A stretch of DNA of 64,000 nucleotides from Siphonobacter sp048595215 (GCF_048595215.1 NZ_JBMDWJ010000030.1:10337-74336), one strand, 5' to 3'; counted from the first letter of the stretch, positions 42,513-52,293 are shown. Notes: generated from the letters alone by a model not told the origin. Numbers and translations are program-made.

Positions 42513-44526
42513 TTACATTAAGTTGAATATGGAATGATGCTCCGTTACCTATGGCGGCATCGATCTCCAATTGTCCATTCAATATATCTACCCGGTTGCG
42601 GATGTTGGAAATGCCAATTCCTTCTTTAGACAATAGCTCATTTTTTGGATCAAATCCCTTGCCGTTATCCTCAACATTGATATGAAATTTATCCTCAACT
42701 TCGGTACACTGTACCCACACCTGCGAAGCTCCGCTATGCTTTACGGCATTGGTCAGTAACTCCTGTAAAATCCTGTATACTGCAATCAGAAAAGCCTGCG
42801 GATAATCCTCACGTAGATTTGATGCTTGAAAATCAATTTGCAAGTCCCTCTGTGACATGGCATTGCATAAATCCCTTAGTGCGGCTTCGAGCCCCATATA
42901 TAATAAAGATTCTGGCATCATATTGCGTGCTATCCGCCGAAGCTCGTCAACAGAATGGTCCAACTGACTAATAATTATATTCAAATCTATAGTTGTTTCT
43001 CTTTTAGGGTTAATATTCGCGGCAACCGCAGAAAGTTTTAATTTAGTACTTGCCAGCATGCCACCCAATCCATCGTGCAAGTCCCGTGCTATGCGATTAC
43101 GCTCTCTTTCCTGGCCCTGTAACATCGCATTATAAAGATTCAATTTTTCCTGTTGTCTGCGATTTTTCATTTCCTCTCTTAGGAACATTTCTTTCTGCTT
43201 CGTCAATTTTTTCTTGTTATTGAGTGCAGAGTACCATGTAAAGGATAATAACGATAAGACAAGAATGGCTAAGACAAGAATACCGACCCACATGCGGGTC
43301 TTGTGTAGGGAGAGTTGATGTTGCTGATTCTCTGTCCTTATCCGCAAAAGTTCTTTCTCTTTTTCCGTAGTTTGATAGATCTTTTCCAGTTCCATGATTC
43401 GCTCTTCGCCTTTGTCCAAGAAGAGAGTGTCTGACAGTTTTTTATGGGCTTCGTACCAATTGATCGCGTTTTGATATTGTCCCAATTTAACAGCGGTATT
43501 TGCTAGGTTATAGTATACCATCTGTTTATTTCTTAAGGACTTGTTGGTTTGTACATAAGGGAGTACCCTTAACAATTTGTTCATAGCAGCCTGGTATTGC
43601 TTAGCGGACTGCAAGGCACTGAACTGGTCAAAAATTATGGTGGCAACCATATCGTCGTTATGCTGTTTTTTCGCCGTATGGAGCCCTTGGTCAAAATGCC
43701 AATTTGCTTTAGACATATCCTTTTTCGCTGCCCAATAGCTTCCTGCCACACTATGGTACATAGGGATATATGCTGAGTTGGGAATACGCTGGGCTAATAC
43801 ATCCGCTTTGTCCAAAAATATTTTGGATTTTATATCATCTTTAAGAAACAGGGCATTTCGGGTAGCGTTTACACATAGTGTAAAAAGCTGCTCATTCGCA
43901 TCTTTCTTTCCCTTTAATAAATTCCAAGCATTTTCATAATACTGTTGAGCCTTATTAAATGCTTTTAGGTTCATTAAGGCCATGGCAACATTTTGGTAAT
44001 TATTGCCCAGTAGGGTAGAATCTTTGAGATGTTTGGCTATCGGGATCACTTTATTCAGCAATATATTTACATAGTCATCCGATTTTCCATCGCGTTGAAG
44101 CAATGCTCCATAACTTCCCCAGAGCCTTGCAAGATGTCTTTGGGCGTCCGGTTCATTCTTTTTGTCAGTTTGCTTAAGTTGAACCTCCGCCTGTAAATAA
44201 AGCTGCTTCGCCTTTAATGGGGCTGTGTCAAAATAGACTGCGGCACGGTAAAAACTAGATAATCCTCTATAGTAGCTGGATTTGCTTTTTGCCCCCAGTA
44301 ATTGTTCCGCTTCGTCTATATACCTCAGGGCCCTTACAGTATCGAAATCAGACCAAAAAAAACTTAAGTCATAAAGTGCTCTAGCCTTTTGCTCCTGATC
44401 TTTGAGGTGCAGCAATTGCTGATATAAGCTATCACTATGCTGTTGAAGTTCATTCTTAGTCTGAGCGAAGCTATTGATTATCGTAAGTCCATAAAGTACT
44501 GCAATACATATTAAGCTTTTATTCAT
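42505..44526 (-). CDS. TPR-containing sensor histidine kinase (HisKA_3 type)
   Basis: A 673-residue kinase. Signal peptide (MNKSLICIAVLYGLTIINSFAQ), a periplasmic TPR region (about 25-380: ALYDLSFFWSDFDTVRALRYIDEAE, NYQNVAMALMNLKAFNKAQQYYENAW, YYNLANTAVKLGQYQNAINWYEA), one membrane helix (412-432), a linker coiled coil, then a HisKA_3 dimerisation domain with His483 in IARDLHDGLGGM and an ATPase domain with DNGKGFDPKN and GIGISNIRNRVDIL. This is the NarX/DesK-like class, common in Bacteroidota, in which TPR repeats sense an unknown periplasmic cue. Partner is the adjacent LuxR-type regulator. AT-rich codon use marks it as part of the island. Confidence 0.95.
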   Translation of the reverse strand: MNKSLICIAVLYGLTIINSFAQTKNELQQHSDSLYQQLLHLKDQEQKARALYDLSFFWSDFDTVRALRYIDEAEQLLGAKSKSSYYRGLSSFYRAAVYFDTAPLKAKQLYLQAEVQLKQTDKKNEPDAQRHLARLWGSYGALLQRDGKSDDYVNILLNKVIPIAKHLKDSTLLGNNYQNVAMALMNLKAFNKAQQYYENAWNLLKGKKDANEQLFTLCVNATRNALFLKDDIKSKIFLDKADVLAQRIPNSAYIPMYHSVAGSYWAAKKDMSKANWHFDQGLHTAKKQHNDDMVATIIFDQFSALQSAKQYQAAMNKLLRVLPYVQTNKSLRNKQMVYYNLANTAVKLGQYQNAINWYEAHKKLSDTLFLDKGEERIMELEKIYQTTEKEKELLRIRTENQQHQLSLHKTRMWVGILVLAILVLSLLSFTWYSALNNKKKLTKQKEMFLREEMKNRRQQEKLNLYNAMLQGQERERNRIARDLHDGLGGMLASTKLKLSAVAANINPKRETTIDLNIIISQLDHSVDELRRIARNMMPESLLYMGLEAALRDLCNAMSQRDLQIDFQASNLREDYPQAFLIAVYRILQELLTNAVKHSGASQVWVQCTEVEDKFHINVEDNGKGFDPKNELLSKEGIGISNIRNRVDILNGQLEIDAAIGNGASFHIQLNVNG

Positions 44527-44634
44527 GCTCCTGAAGCACTATATTGAATTCTCAAAATAAAAAATAATTTTTAACTAACCATTGAGAGTTACGGCATAAA
44601 ATACCAAACCTATCGTATCTAACAGCACATCATA

Positions 44635-45597
44635 TCACCTCCAGATCATTTGTCCACCAGCACTTTCAATTTTGTCTTTTCCTCTCCAGATTACAGGAAT
44701 AACTCCCCGAGAATTATTTGCATCTGCATCAACGTTATATTGCTTTCCATCATTGGGAATGATTTTCAAATCCCATAAATATCCGAGCGTTCCGGTAGAT
44801 CGATAATTGGTACCAATCAATAAATGTTTTCCATCTGGAGAAAACTCCGGTACAGATTCTTTAAAATTGCTTACAGTCACCTGCTTAAGGTCATTCCCAT
44901 TTATATCCATCGTGTAAATATGATTACCAATATTTAGGGCAAACTGGGTACCAGCCTGGTTAACTGTTAGCTTGCCCCAATCCTGATAGCTCATTTCTTT
45001 AACTAATGTTCCCGAATTAAAGGGAGGGGCCATCTTAATAATATATTTACCATGTGTAAAGATGACGTTATTTCCCGGTAGCCATAAGCGAGATTCATTC
45101 ATACCAAGCCTTTCACCATTGATGTCCACGATACGTGCTACAAATTCACCGTTTCGTTTTAAGATCGTGATACCGTCTTGAAAGTCGTTTGATGTGACCA
45201 GGATCAAACTATTGTCAGGCGATAGATACCCTTTACAATAGCTATTGCCTGCGGGGCTATTGTATATAAATTCCTCTACTATTTTTCCGCTGTTCATATC
45301 GCTGATCGTGAACCTGACCTCATATTGTCCAAATGTACTTGCATTCACGGCTGTTAGCTTCCATTTTCCATCGCGAGAAATATCAAAATTATTAAGCTTG
45401 GAATCGTCGGGGATAAAAGATCCACCCGTACCACCTGGTAGGCTCATCTTAAGAATACCTTCAGTAGCCCAGTCATAATAAATGGTACCTTTCAATAAAG
45501 AAGGATAAGGACTGGATCCTCCGGCGTTATCTTTTGAACAAGAGGCGAATACTAAGAATGTAAAAATCTGCACGACAATGCTAAACAACTTTTTCAT
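44635..45597 (-). CDS. lipoprotein with TolB/PD40-like propeller repeats
   Basis: A 320-residue lipoprotein (MKKLFSIVVQIFTFLVFASC, Cys 20). The mature part has repeated PD40-like segments typical of six-bladed propellers (NNFDISRDGKWKLTAVNA, YLSPDNSLILVTSNDFQDGI, VPEFSPDGKHLLIGTNYRSTG). It probably binds a ligand or protein at the cell surface or periplasm. It is 108 bases upstream of the kinase gene on the same strand, so it may act in signal input; that is inference from position. Confidence 0.8.
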   Translation of the reverse strand: MKKLFSIVVQIFTFLVFASCSKDNAGGSSPYPSLLKGTIYYDWATEGILKMSLPGGTGGSFIPDDSKLNNFDISRDGKWKLTAVNASTFGQYEVRFTISDMNSGKIVEEFIYNSPAGNSYCKGYLSPDNSLILVTSNDFQDGITILKRNGEFVARIVDINGERLGMNESRLWLPGNNVIFTHGKYIIKMAPPFNSGTLVKEMSYQDWGKLTVNQAGTQFALNIGNHIYTMDINGNDLKQVTVSNFKESVPEFSPDGKHLLIGTNYRSTGTLGYLWDLKIIPNDGKQYNVDADANNSRGVIPVIWRGKDKIESAGGQMIWR

Positions 45598-46081
45598 GGC
45601 ATTATTCTTTATATATCGAATTCAAATTTACTAGCCTAGATCCTGCAAATCAATCCACGAAAACTAGGGTTTTATTATAATAAGTAGTAAGATATTCGAT
45701 AAGATTGCAGTAATTATAGTCACCCATACTTTATTGACAAGATCCGGAAGATGCACGAAGACTGCTGGAGCCATTTCCCATTTCATTAAGTGGACGCATA
45801 ACTAATTCGTAACGTAAGCGTATGAAAAAAATATTTTGGGGGGGGATCAAAATATATTATTATAGTAATAGAGGAGAATAAATTACAAGAAATTTTACTA
45901 ATGAAAACCACCTGATCTTACCCGGAAATAAAGTTGAAGAAGCTATGATTTATTTTCATATGGTGTTAAAATGCAGCATGTTCAATTGGTACTCTTTTGA
46001 CTTTTTGAATGATATTTAATATTAATAGGTTTACTAGCATTGATGCTCGGATTACTTAAAAAATCGTGTACCAAAAATAGG
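45598..46081. other. AT-rich gap without an intact gene
   Basis: About 480 bases inside the island, upstream of the PD40 lipoprotein, with many stops in all frames. A run of eight or more G residues lies near 45838-45845. I see no gene. Confidence 0.5.
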
Positions 46082-46698
46082 AGAAGTGTTGAATCTGTAA
46101 TTTTTGATATCGATGGTGTAATTATGGATTCATGAGGCCGCTGAAAATAGGCATAGTATGAAATATTTAGTTCTCTGTGAGTAATAGTAATGAAAGATAA
46201 CGCATTGTTAACGAGCTCAATGGCTACTCCAGAAGTTACGGAGTTCTGACACAAATTGCATCCGTGGGGAATTATTTCAGTAATACGGTGATAGAACGAG
46301 TGAAGGAGCTAATTTAAGAATAGGACTGTGCTCTACCTGACGTAGTTGAATTTCTACATTATCTGAAATCAGAAAATCTTTTGCTAGAATTAGCAACTAA
46401 TTCGCTATATAGCTTAATTCCGGATGTTCTTCAAAATATCGGACTACACAAGTACTTCCAAGTAATTACTTCAGCTGATTTCGTTACACACGGTAAGCCT
46501 CATCCTGAGATATATCTATAAACAGCCAAGCAGCTTAATATCCTTCCTCATAAATACATCGCTATTAAGGACTCAAATTGCGAAATGATTGCGGCCAGGG
46601 ATGCGGAAATGAAAGTCGCAGCATTCACAAATAAAGGTAAAAACCAAGCAATGCCTTTTGCTGATATCGTCATTGAAATTTTTCGAGTACACAGGTAG
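46082..46698 (+). pseudogene. HAD-superfamily hydrolase remnant (beta-phosphoglucomutase-like)
   Basis: The HAD motif I is readable as VIFDIDGVIMDS at about 46097-46132 and is followed at once by a stop. Further down the same superfamily continues: ALPDVVEFLHYLKSENLLLELATNS (motif II region), ITSADFVTHGKPHPEIYL, a TAA at about 46519, then IAIKDSNCEMIAARDAEMKVAAFTN (motif III/IV region). At least three stops plus a lost stretch after motif I make it non-functional. It was once a phosphatase or phosphomutase acting on a small sugar phosphate. Confidence 0.85.
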
Positions 46699-46809
46699 AA
46701 TTGACCCTATTTTCCCTTAGCATAATGAGAGTCAAGATAGAAATGTAACTGCTCTCTGTAAAAATTGAGGATAATTCGAAGCAGGAACGGATACATATAA
46801 CTGTCTAAC
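46699..46809. other. spacer between two pseudogenes
   Basis: About 110 bases with no readable gene; probably decayed sequence of the island, including whatever remains of the integrase 3' part. Confidence 0.4.
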
Positions 46810-47290
46810 TATTTGTACTAGTACCTATTGTAATGAATTTTATTAGCTGAAACACTACTCCGTTTGAAAAATCAATTAAATGATTCCTAACCGCTCAATG
46901 ATTGGCAGCGGAACCATCTCGTCCATTATCTTTTTCCTGTTGAATATAGTTACCACAGAATTTGATGAAACAATCTTTTTCATACTTGTTTTTTAGATAC
47001 TCTCTTAACAATTCGGCTATAAAAAAACCAGCTTATCTTCAAGCTCACTGATCGTTTTACGGTAGTCCTTTAGCTTCTTGCCAACTATGTCCAGGACAAA
47101 GGGATCTTTAATACTAAATTCTTTTTCCTTTCACTTTGGTGAGTTGTTTTAAAGAAAGAAAATGAGGCGTATCAATGAATTTTTCTCTCCTTTGTCATGG
47201 ACCCTAATTTTTACATTGTAGATTCCATCGGCTTTTTGTGGCGTTCATAAACCTTTGGGCTTACGGTTGCCCTAATCTTTCCATTACAAC
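46810..47290 (-). pseudogene. tyrosine-type site-specific integrase, N-terminal remnant
   Basis: Read from 47290 downward, short in-frame blocks spell a Bacteroidota integrase N-terminus across frame changes: GKIRATVSPKVYERHKK, then ADGIYNVKIRVHDKGEKNSL, DPFVLDIVGKKLKDYRKTI, SELEDKL, FIAELLREYLKNKYEKD, CFIKFCGNYIQQEKDNGRD, GSAANH (stop) AVRNHLIDF. At least four frame shifts or stops interrupt it. The catalytic domain with the R-H-R-Y residues is missing. It lies about 160 bases from the 3' end of tRNA-Lys and is transcribed away from it, as expected for an element inserted at that tRNA. Confidence 0.85.
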
Positions 47291-47404
47291 GAAAACCTTT
47301 GTGACGGTTTTACGTGAAGCTCCACAAAAACTATGCAAGACACACAGCTTTGAGGGATTTCAAAACCGATAGAGAGGAAGTTCCAAAACCACCTTAAGGA
47401 AAGC

Positions 47405-47442
47405 AAAAAAGCCGATTTTACTTACGTAAAATCGGCTTTTTT
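47405..47442 (-). terminator. tRNA-Lys terminator
   Basis: AAAAAAGCCGATTTTAC and its complement around a 4-base loop, 6 bases beyond the tRNA 3' end, with a T-run on the minus strand. Confidence 0.9.
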
Positions 47443-47448
47443 CGGAAG

Positions 47449-47521
47449 TGTCCCCGGCAGGGTTCGAACCTGCGACCCATTGATTAAGAGTCAATTGCTC
47501 TACCAACTGAGCTACGGAGAC
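47449..47521 (-). tRNA. tRNA-Lys (CTT anticodon)
   Basis: A 73-base tRNA on the minus strand. Acceptor stem GTCTCCG/CGGGGAC, D-arm TAGCTCAGTTGGTAGAGCA, anticodon loop CTCTTAA giving anticodon CTT (lysine, AAG codon), and T-arm GGTTCGAACC. CCA is not encoded. Integrative elements often insert at the 3' end of such genes; the decayed integrase lies on this side. Confidence 0.96.
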
Positions 47522-47534
47522 TGTTCCTATTTAC

Positions 47535-50363
47535 TTAGAAACCACCTCCCTGATCGTAGAAGCTACGACGGCGGGACAGCTTGAGATCCTTCAACATAGC
47601 AGAACGAACGCGTAATTCAAAATTGTAGTTCCCACCCCGGAGATTTTGAGCAATCGGCGTCCAGTTAAACGAGGCCTCCCAGCAGTGAAGGTTACGCGTC
47701 AGACCAATGTTCGTCAGCGATGGAGCATTCAGTACAAAGTCCCAGCCCGTAGTAAAGGTCATGGCCCATTTCTCGGTTAGTTTGATATCACCGTTCATAC
47801 TCAGTGTTTGAAACGTTTGAGCCCGGCCAAGGCCGTACTTCGTATAGCTGAAGTTATAGCTCAGGTTCACATTCCAGGGGACATCCCAGTCGATGTACAG
47901 CTGCGGATTCGATTGAATAAACCGCATTTCGGCATCACTTACGCCTTCGGGTTTTTCTTTAGGCTGTTGCTCCTGCCCTTTCTTCTTATTCTGACCGCCT
48001 TTAAAGCCCGTACTAAACCCAATCGTCATGCTTTGCAAAGTGGCCAAGCCTTTACCGGAAGCTACTTTCAGTCGGTTCACCCTTCGGCCACTGAGCAAAT
48101 AATCATCCTGAACGACATCATAAGGATCAAACGTGGAGGCAAAGTTGATGTTATACTTCTTCAAAATGACCGTATTGGCAACCAGCGACAAGTTCGATAG
48201 ATTGAAGGAGTCGGCGAGGAAGTTGTAACTGCCCGAAAGTCCGAAGTTATCGAAGATATTAATCTTCTGAAAGGCCTCCTTGGCCGTATCGGACTTGGCC
48301 CTGACTTTCATTTCCAGCTGGTTGGTTAAACTGAAACTGGCTGCCGCCGCTGCCCCAATGCTTCCACTGTAACCCGAAAATTTAGAAAGTAGACGTTGAT
48401 CTCCCCGTTCGTTGATCTGTACTCGCTGGTAAAATTTATTCGATAAATCGGGCGTATAGCTCAAACTGATCGAGGGAGCAAACGTATGCCGAATCGCTTC
48501 CAGACGACCCAGTTTTTTAAAGTAATACGTTCCGTATACCCGCGTATTGATGCCCAAGGAAGTAGAGTAGGCGTAAGCCGGAGACAGACGGCTGATGGTA
48601 TCAACCACAACGCCACCGCTATCCGATACAAAACCGGGACGTACGGACTCTAGCAGTGATCCAGGCTTTACGTAACGATAGGAATACTGTTTTGTGTAGA
48701 GGTTTCCCTGTAAACTCACGCCCGGCGTAACGTTGATGTTACGGGCAATTTTAAAGTTAGGTAAGGAAATGGGAATCGAAAAGGTAGTAGTAACCTGACT
48801 ATTCTTTAAAATGGTCGGTAGGTTCTCGAGATTAAACGGAATATTTCCGGAGAGTACCCGCGTCTGAGCGTTCTCAGGCGTTGAAGTGGTACGGATATTC
48901 AACGTGTCAGGGATGTAGTTGGCAATCCGAAATTCACCGGCAAAACCACTGTTACTAACTACCTGAGGCTGAATGTTGTTGCTAATATCTACCGTACTCG
49001 ACAGGTTAGCTCCCAAACGGAAAGACTCGTACCAGGCGGGCGTTACGGCCTTCTTCCGACGCAACGGCTGAAATTGCGTGACGGCTGCCGTTACGCCCCC
49101 TCCAATGGTCAAGGCCTTGGTCGTCACGTTCTGGTTAATACGTACGTTGGCACTGGTTTGGATGTATTGACCGAAGTTATGCGAATACTGTACCGACGAA
49201 CCAAACACGTTCTGTTGGTACCGGCCCAGACCACCCGTCGGACTCGTCAGGTTTTGCTCGTTGTTGTTGAGGTAGTTACTACTGGCAACGTTTACCGAAG
49301 CCGAGAAACTATACGGACGACCCAGCGTCTGAGGCGTATGCGACCACTGCACACTGAAGTCATTCGAAATGGTACGGTTCGGCCCAATTTCATCCCCGGA
49401 TCTATTGTGGTTATAGATCAGACTAAAACTGCCACTGTACCGGTATTTCTTGATGTAATTCCCCTGCGAGCCAGCTCCCCAACCACCTCTGGAGTAAAGC
49501 TGTCCCGTAAATCGTAGGCCTAGGTAATCATTTACAGCCCAGTAATAGCCGAAATCTCGTAGGTAAAAACCCCGGTTTTGCGGTTCTTCACCGTAGTTAC
49601 CCAGAATAAACCCGGATTTTCGCTTCTCCGAAAAAGGAAAGAAGCCAAAGGGAAGTCCCAGCGGTAATTGGATACCGGCAATGACCAGATTAAAAGGTCC
49701 GGCAATCACCTGCCTATTATCACCTTTGCCCTGTACGAGTTTGATTTTCGGAGCCTGAATGCCGTAGTGTGGGTGTAGTAAGTCGCAGGTCGTATAGAAA
49801 GCTCCGCGTAAAAAGAAGTTATTCGAACTGTCTTTCTTCACGATTTTTCCCCGTACGTTACCCTCGCCCTGCTTGGTTACGATAGTTTTGATGGCGGCCC
49901 GCCGTGTCTTGAAATTATAGCGAATTTCGCTGGTATTGTACACATCGGCCCCCTGCTCGAAAACGGGCTCCCCGATGACTTTGCCCGTCGAATCTTTCCG
50001 GCCAATGGCGTACACCTCGTTGGTTTCCCAATTCAGCTTGATGTAATCGGCTTTCAGGTGAATGTCCTCGTAATCGACCTTGGCATCTCCGTATAGCTCT
50101 ACCACTTTCTCGTCGGTAGTCATAATCGTTGAATCCCGGGCGAAATACTCCACCTGAGATTTCAGATCACTCTCATCTTGTAGGGAATCGGCTTTGGAAA
50201 GACGGATGGAATCAGCCGGAGCGAGCGGCTTTAATGAATCGGGTTGTACGGGGCGTTGGACCCGGCCAAAGGGAAGAGCCATGCGTTTTGATCCCGGACG
50301 CTGTCCCCAGGCCTGCACAACACCAAGCATCACAAAAAAGATCAAAAGAAAACAGTTCTTCAA
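47535..50363 (-). CDS. lptD: putative LPS-assembly protein LptD
   Basis: A 942-residue exported protein (signal MKNCFLLIFFVMLGVVQAWGQ). Residues of about 80-230 resemble the OstA/LptA-like jellyroll (YGDAKVDYEDIHLKADYIKLNWETNEVYAIG, IRYNFKTRRAAIKTIV), and the rest is a large barrel (FFPFSEKRKSGFILGNYGEEPQNRGFYLRDFGYYWAVNDYLGLRF) ending in a hydrophobic GGGF. This is the Bacteroidota form of LptD, which places lipopolysaccharide in the outer leaflet with LptE. It lies 13 bases downstream of where the tRNA-Lys begins on the same strand, so read-through to the tRNA is possible. Confidence 0.92.
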   Translation of the reverse strand: MKNCFLLIFFVMLGVVQAWGQRPGSKRMALPFGRVQRPVQPDSLKPLAPADSIRLSKADSLQDESDLKSQVEYFARDSTIMTTDEKVVELYGDAKVDYEDIHLKADYIKLNWETNEVYAIGRKDSTGKVIGEPVFEQGADVYNTSEIRYNFKTRRAAIKTIVTKQGEGNVRGKIVKKDSSNNFFLRGAFYTTCDLLHPHYGIQAPKIKLVQGKGDNRQVIAGPFNLVIAGIQLPLGLPFGFFPFSEKRKSGFILGNYGEEPQNRGFYLRDFGYYWAVNDYLGLRFTGQLYSRGGWGAGSQGNYIKKYRYSGSFSLIYNHNRSGDEIGPNRTISNDFSVQWSHTPQTLGRPYSFSASVNVASSNYLNNNEQNLTSPTGGLGRYQQNVFGSSVQYSHNFGQYIQTSANVRINQNVTTKALTIGGGVTAAVTQFQPLRRKKAVTPAWYESFRLGANLSSTVDISNNIQPQVVSNSGFAGEFRIANYIPDTLNIRTTSTPENAQTRVLSGNIPFNLENLPTILKNSQVTTTFSIPISLPNFKIARNINVTPGVSLQGNLYTKQYSYRYVKPGSLLESVRPGFVSDSGGVVVDTISRLSPAYAYSTSLGINTRVYGTYYFKKLGRLEAIRHTFAPSISLSYTPDLSNKFYQRVQINERGDQRLLSKFSGYSGSIGAAAAASFSLTNQLEMKVRAKSDTAKEAFQKINIFDNFGLSGSYNFLADSFNLSNLSLVANTVILKKYNINFASTFDPYDVVQDDYLLSGRRVNRLKVASGKGLATLQSMTIGFSTGFKGGQNKKKGQEQQPKEKPEGVSDAEMRFIQSNPQLYIDWDVPWNVNLSYNFSYTKYGLGRAQTFQTLSMNGDIKLTEKWAMTFTTGWDFVLNAPSLTNIGLTRNLHCWEASFNWTPIAQNLRGGNYNFELRVRSAMLKDLKLSRRRSFYDQGGGF

Positions 50364-50590
50364 CGGTCCTGGAATTTAATGTTCAATGTTTCTGGCCTTT
50401 CAGTAGACTATCGGGGAAACTTTTGGCGTTGGTATGAGTTGATTGCTAACGAACAAACTAAAAATTCCCGGTTCCGAATTTAAGAAGCGAAGATACGGCG
50501 ACTGAATCATGCTTCATCGGTAAGTGACTCGCATTTTCCTTTAAATTTGTCGGGCAAAAATACATAGTAACTGTACCAACCTTCAGAAGC
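50364..50590. other. divergent promoter region lptD / amidase
   Basis: 227 bases. TAAATTTG (about 50542) fits a -7 element for the amidase on the plus strand, without a clear -33 TTG. No other element seen. Confidence 0.4.
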
Positions 50591-51418
50591 ATGCGTGAAA
50601 AAAGCCCGTTAAAGTGTGTTAATGTATGGCCCGTACTAGGGCTGGTTTTGATTTTATTCAGTTTCCAGGAGAATACGGTGTCCGAAAGGCCTCCCGTTAC
50701 GAACCCCAAAGTAGAGGCGATTCGTACCGTTGTTATTGACGCTGGTCACGGTGGAAAAGACCCCGGAGCGATTGGTAAAAATGGTACGCGGGAAAAAAAC
50801 GTAGTACTACCGATTGCCTTAGCCGTTGGAGAAAAAATCAAAGAACATTATCCCAACGTCAAGGTCGTTTTTACCCGTAAAACGGACGTATTTGTCGAAT
50901 TGCACGAACGTGGAGCCGTTTCCAACCGGAATAAAGCGGACCTGTTCATGTCAATCCACGCTAACGCTCTGCCCGCTACCCGCCGGGATTTCTACGGTAC
51001 GGAAACGTACGTGATGGGGTTACACAAATCGGAGGCAAACCTGGCCGTAGCAAAACGCGAAAACGCCGTAATTTTCCAGGAAAAGAACTACGAGAAGAAG
51101 TACGAAGGATTCGATCCCAATTCACCCCTAGGGCAAATCATGCTGGAAAATTACCAGAATGCGTATCTGGCGAACAGCGTGAATTTTGCTTCGAAAGTAG
51201 AACGAGCCTTTAAGCGAGCGGACCGCATCAGTCGTGGCGTAAAACAAGCCGGACTGCTAGTGCTCTGGACTACTGCTACGCCTTCTGTACTGATTGAAAC
51301 GGGTTACCTGTCCAATCCAACCGAAGAGGCTTTCCTGGCCAGTGACGCCGGACAGGATAAACTCGCCGAAGCCATTTTCCGGGCCTTCGAGCAGTATAAA
51401 AATGAAATGGATAATTAG
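50591..51418 (+). CDS. N-acetylmuramoyl-L-alanine amidase (Amidase_3)
   Basis: A 275-residue cell-wall amidase with an N-terminal membrane or signal segment (VWPVLGLVLILFSF). Zinc-ligand motifs are present: VIDAGHGGKDPGA, a Glu in GTREKNVV, SIHANA, and the catalytic Glu in LIETGYLSNPTEE. It cuts the bond between MurNAc and the stem peptide during cell division. Divergent from lptD, and followed by a repeat-bearing spacer. Confidence 0.95.
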   Translation: MREKSPLKCVNVWPVLGLVLILFSFQENTVSERPPVTNPKVEAIRTVVIDAGHGGKDPGAIGKNGTREKNVVLPIALAVGEKIKEHYPNVKVVFTRKTDVFVELHERGAVSNRNKADLFMSIHANALPATRRDFYGTETYVMGLHKSEANLAVAKRENAVIFQEKNYEKKYEGFDPNSPLGQIMLENYQNAYLANSVNFASKVERAFKRADRISRGVKQAGLLVLWTTATPSVLIETGYLSNPTEEAFLASDAGQDKLAEAIFRAFEQYKNEMDN

Positions 51419-51423
51419 GTTTA

Positions 51424-51552
51424 AGTGGTTCGTTAGTGGTTGAGGGTTATTGGTTGAGAGGTTCGGTTACGTTAGCATGTATCATCCATCAGGTATGCCA
51501 ACCTTTCCAAGGCACTACTAACCAACAACGATCAACTACTCACTAACAATTC
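51424..51552. repeat. imperfect inverted repeat resembling the fusA-rpsJ spacer repeat
   Basis: Left arm GTTAGTGGTTGAGGGTTATT and right arm, read in complement as GTTAGTGAGTAGTTGATCG, share the words GTTAGT and GGTT. They flank about 70 bases between the amidase and PAP2 genes. Word composition is like that of the element at 10857-10926. Confidence 0.45.
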
Positions 51553-51573
51553 TCGACAACACTACTCCTTCGC

Positions 51574-52242
51574 ATGCTTTTTCGATTGATCCGACAGAAT
51601 TATTCGTTCTTCCTACCGTATATTTTATTGCTTATTGTCGTCGGCAGTATGCTTTCCCAGCTGGATCGGACGGTACTGATGCGGTGGATTAATGGCGTCA
51701 ATCATCCCTTCTGGGATCAGTTTTTCTATTACCTGACGGATTTAGCCGATGGAGCCGTGGGTTTTGGCATTGTCATTGGACTAGTATTTGTTCGGTACCG
51801 CTGGGCTCTGGCTGGTATACTATCCTTACTCATTGCTGGCCTGTTTACGCAGCTGTTGAAACACAGTTTTTTCGCGGGAGAATTACGGCCCAGTGCCTTT
51901 TACAAAAACTCAGGCTGGGTTTTTCATACCGTCGATGGACTTAACTTACACAGCGTTAATAGCTTTCCATCGGGGCATTCAACGTCCGTTTTTGCCTTGT
52001 TTTGTTTGCTTACGTTACTGGTAAGCAACAAACACTGGGGCTGGCTATTTCTATTTCTGGCCGTTCTGGGGGCTTATTCCCGCGTGTACCTATTCCAGCA
52101 TTTCGTCGCGGATATCTACGTAGGTTCGATTATTGGTACGGTATCTACACTGCTGGTGTTTACAGGACTAGAATCCTACTGGCAGCAACATCCCCAAAAG
52201 TGGCTGGATAAACGTCTGGAATTAAGACGAAGGGTCGCCTAA
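51574..52242 (+). CDS. PAP2-family membrane phosphatase
   Basis: A 222-residue integral membrane protein with about six hydrophobic segments and the three PAP2 motifs in order: KHSFFAGELRP, SFPSGHST, and SRVYLFQHFVADIYVGS. These catalyse dephosphorylation of a lipid phosphate; undecaprenyl-pyrophosphate or lipid A are typical substrates, not decided here. Begins 155 bases after the amidase; it could be in the same unit. Confidence 0.93.
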   Translation: MLFRLIRQNYSFFLPYILLLIVVGSMLSQLDRTVLMRWINGVNHPFWDQFFYYLTDLADGAVGFGIVIGLVFVRYRWALAGILSLLIAGLFTQLLKHSFFAGELRPSAFYKNSGWVFHTVDGLNLHSVNSFPSGHSTSVFALFCLLTLLVSNKHWGWLFLFLAVLGAYSRVYLFQHFVADIYVGSIIGTVSTLLVFTGLESYWQQHPQKWLDKRLELRRRVA

Positions 52243-52250
52243 CTATTCAG

Positions 52251-52293
52251 AAAAAAAAGGCTGGACGGGAAAATCTCCGTCCAGCCTTTTTTT
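52251..52293. terminator. bidirectional terminator
   Basis: AAGGCTGGACGG/CCGTCCAGCCTT stem with A/T runs on both flanks, between the convergent PAP2 and fucosidase genes. Confidence 0.9.

Noticed and set aside
45982..46254. Minus-strand open frame in the island
   Set aside because: It is the antisense of the HAD pseudogene start; the plus strand gives clear HAD motifs.
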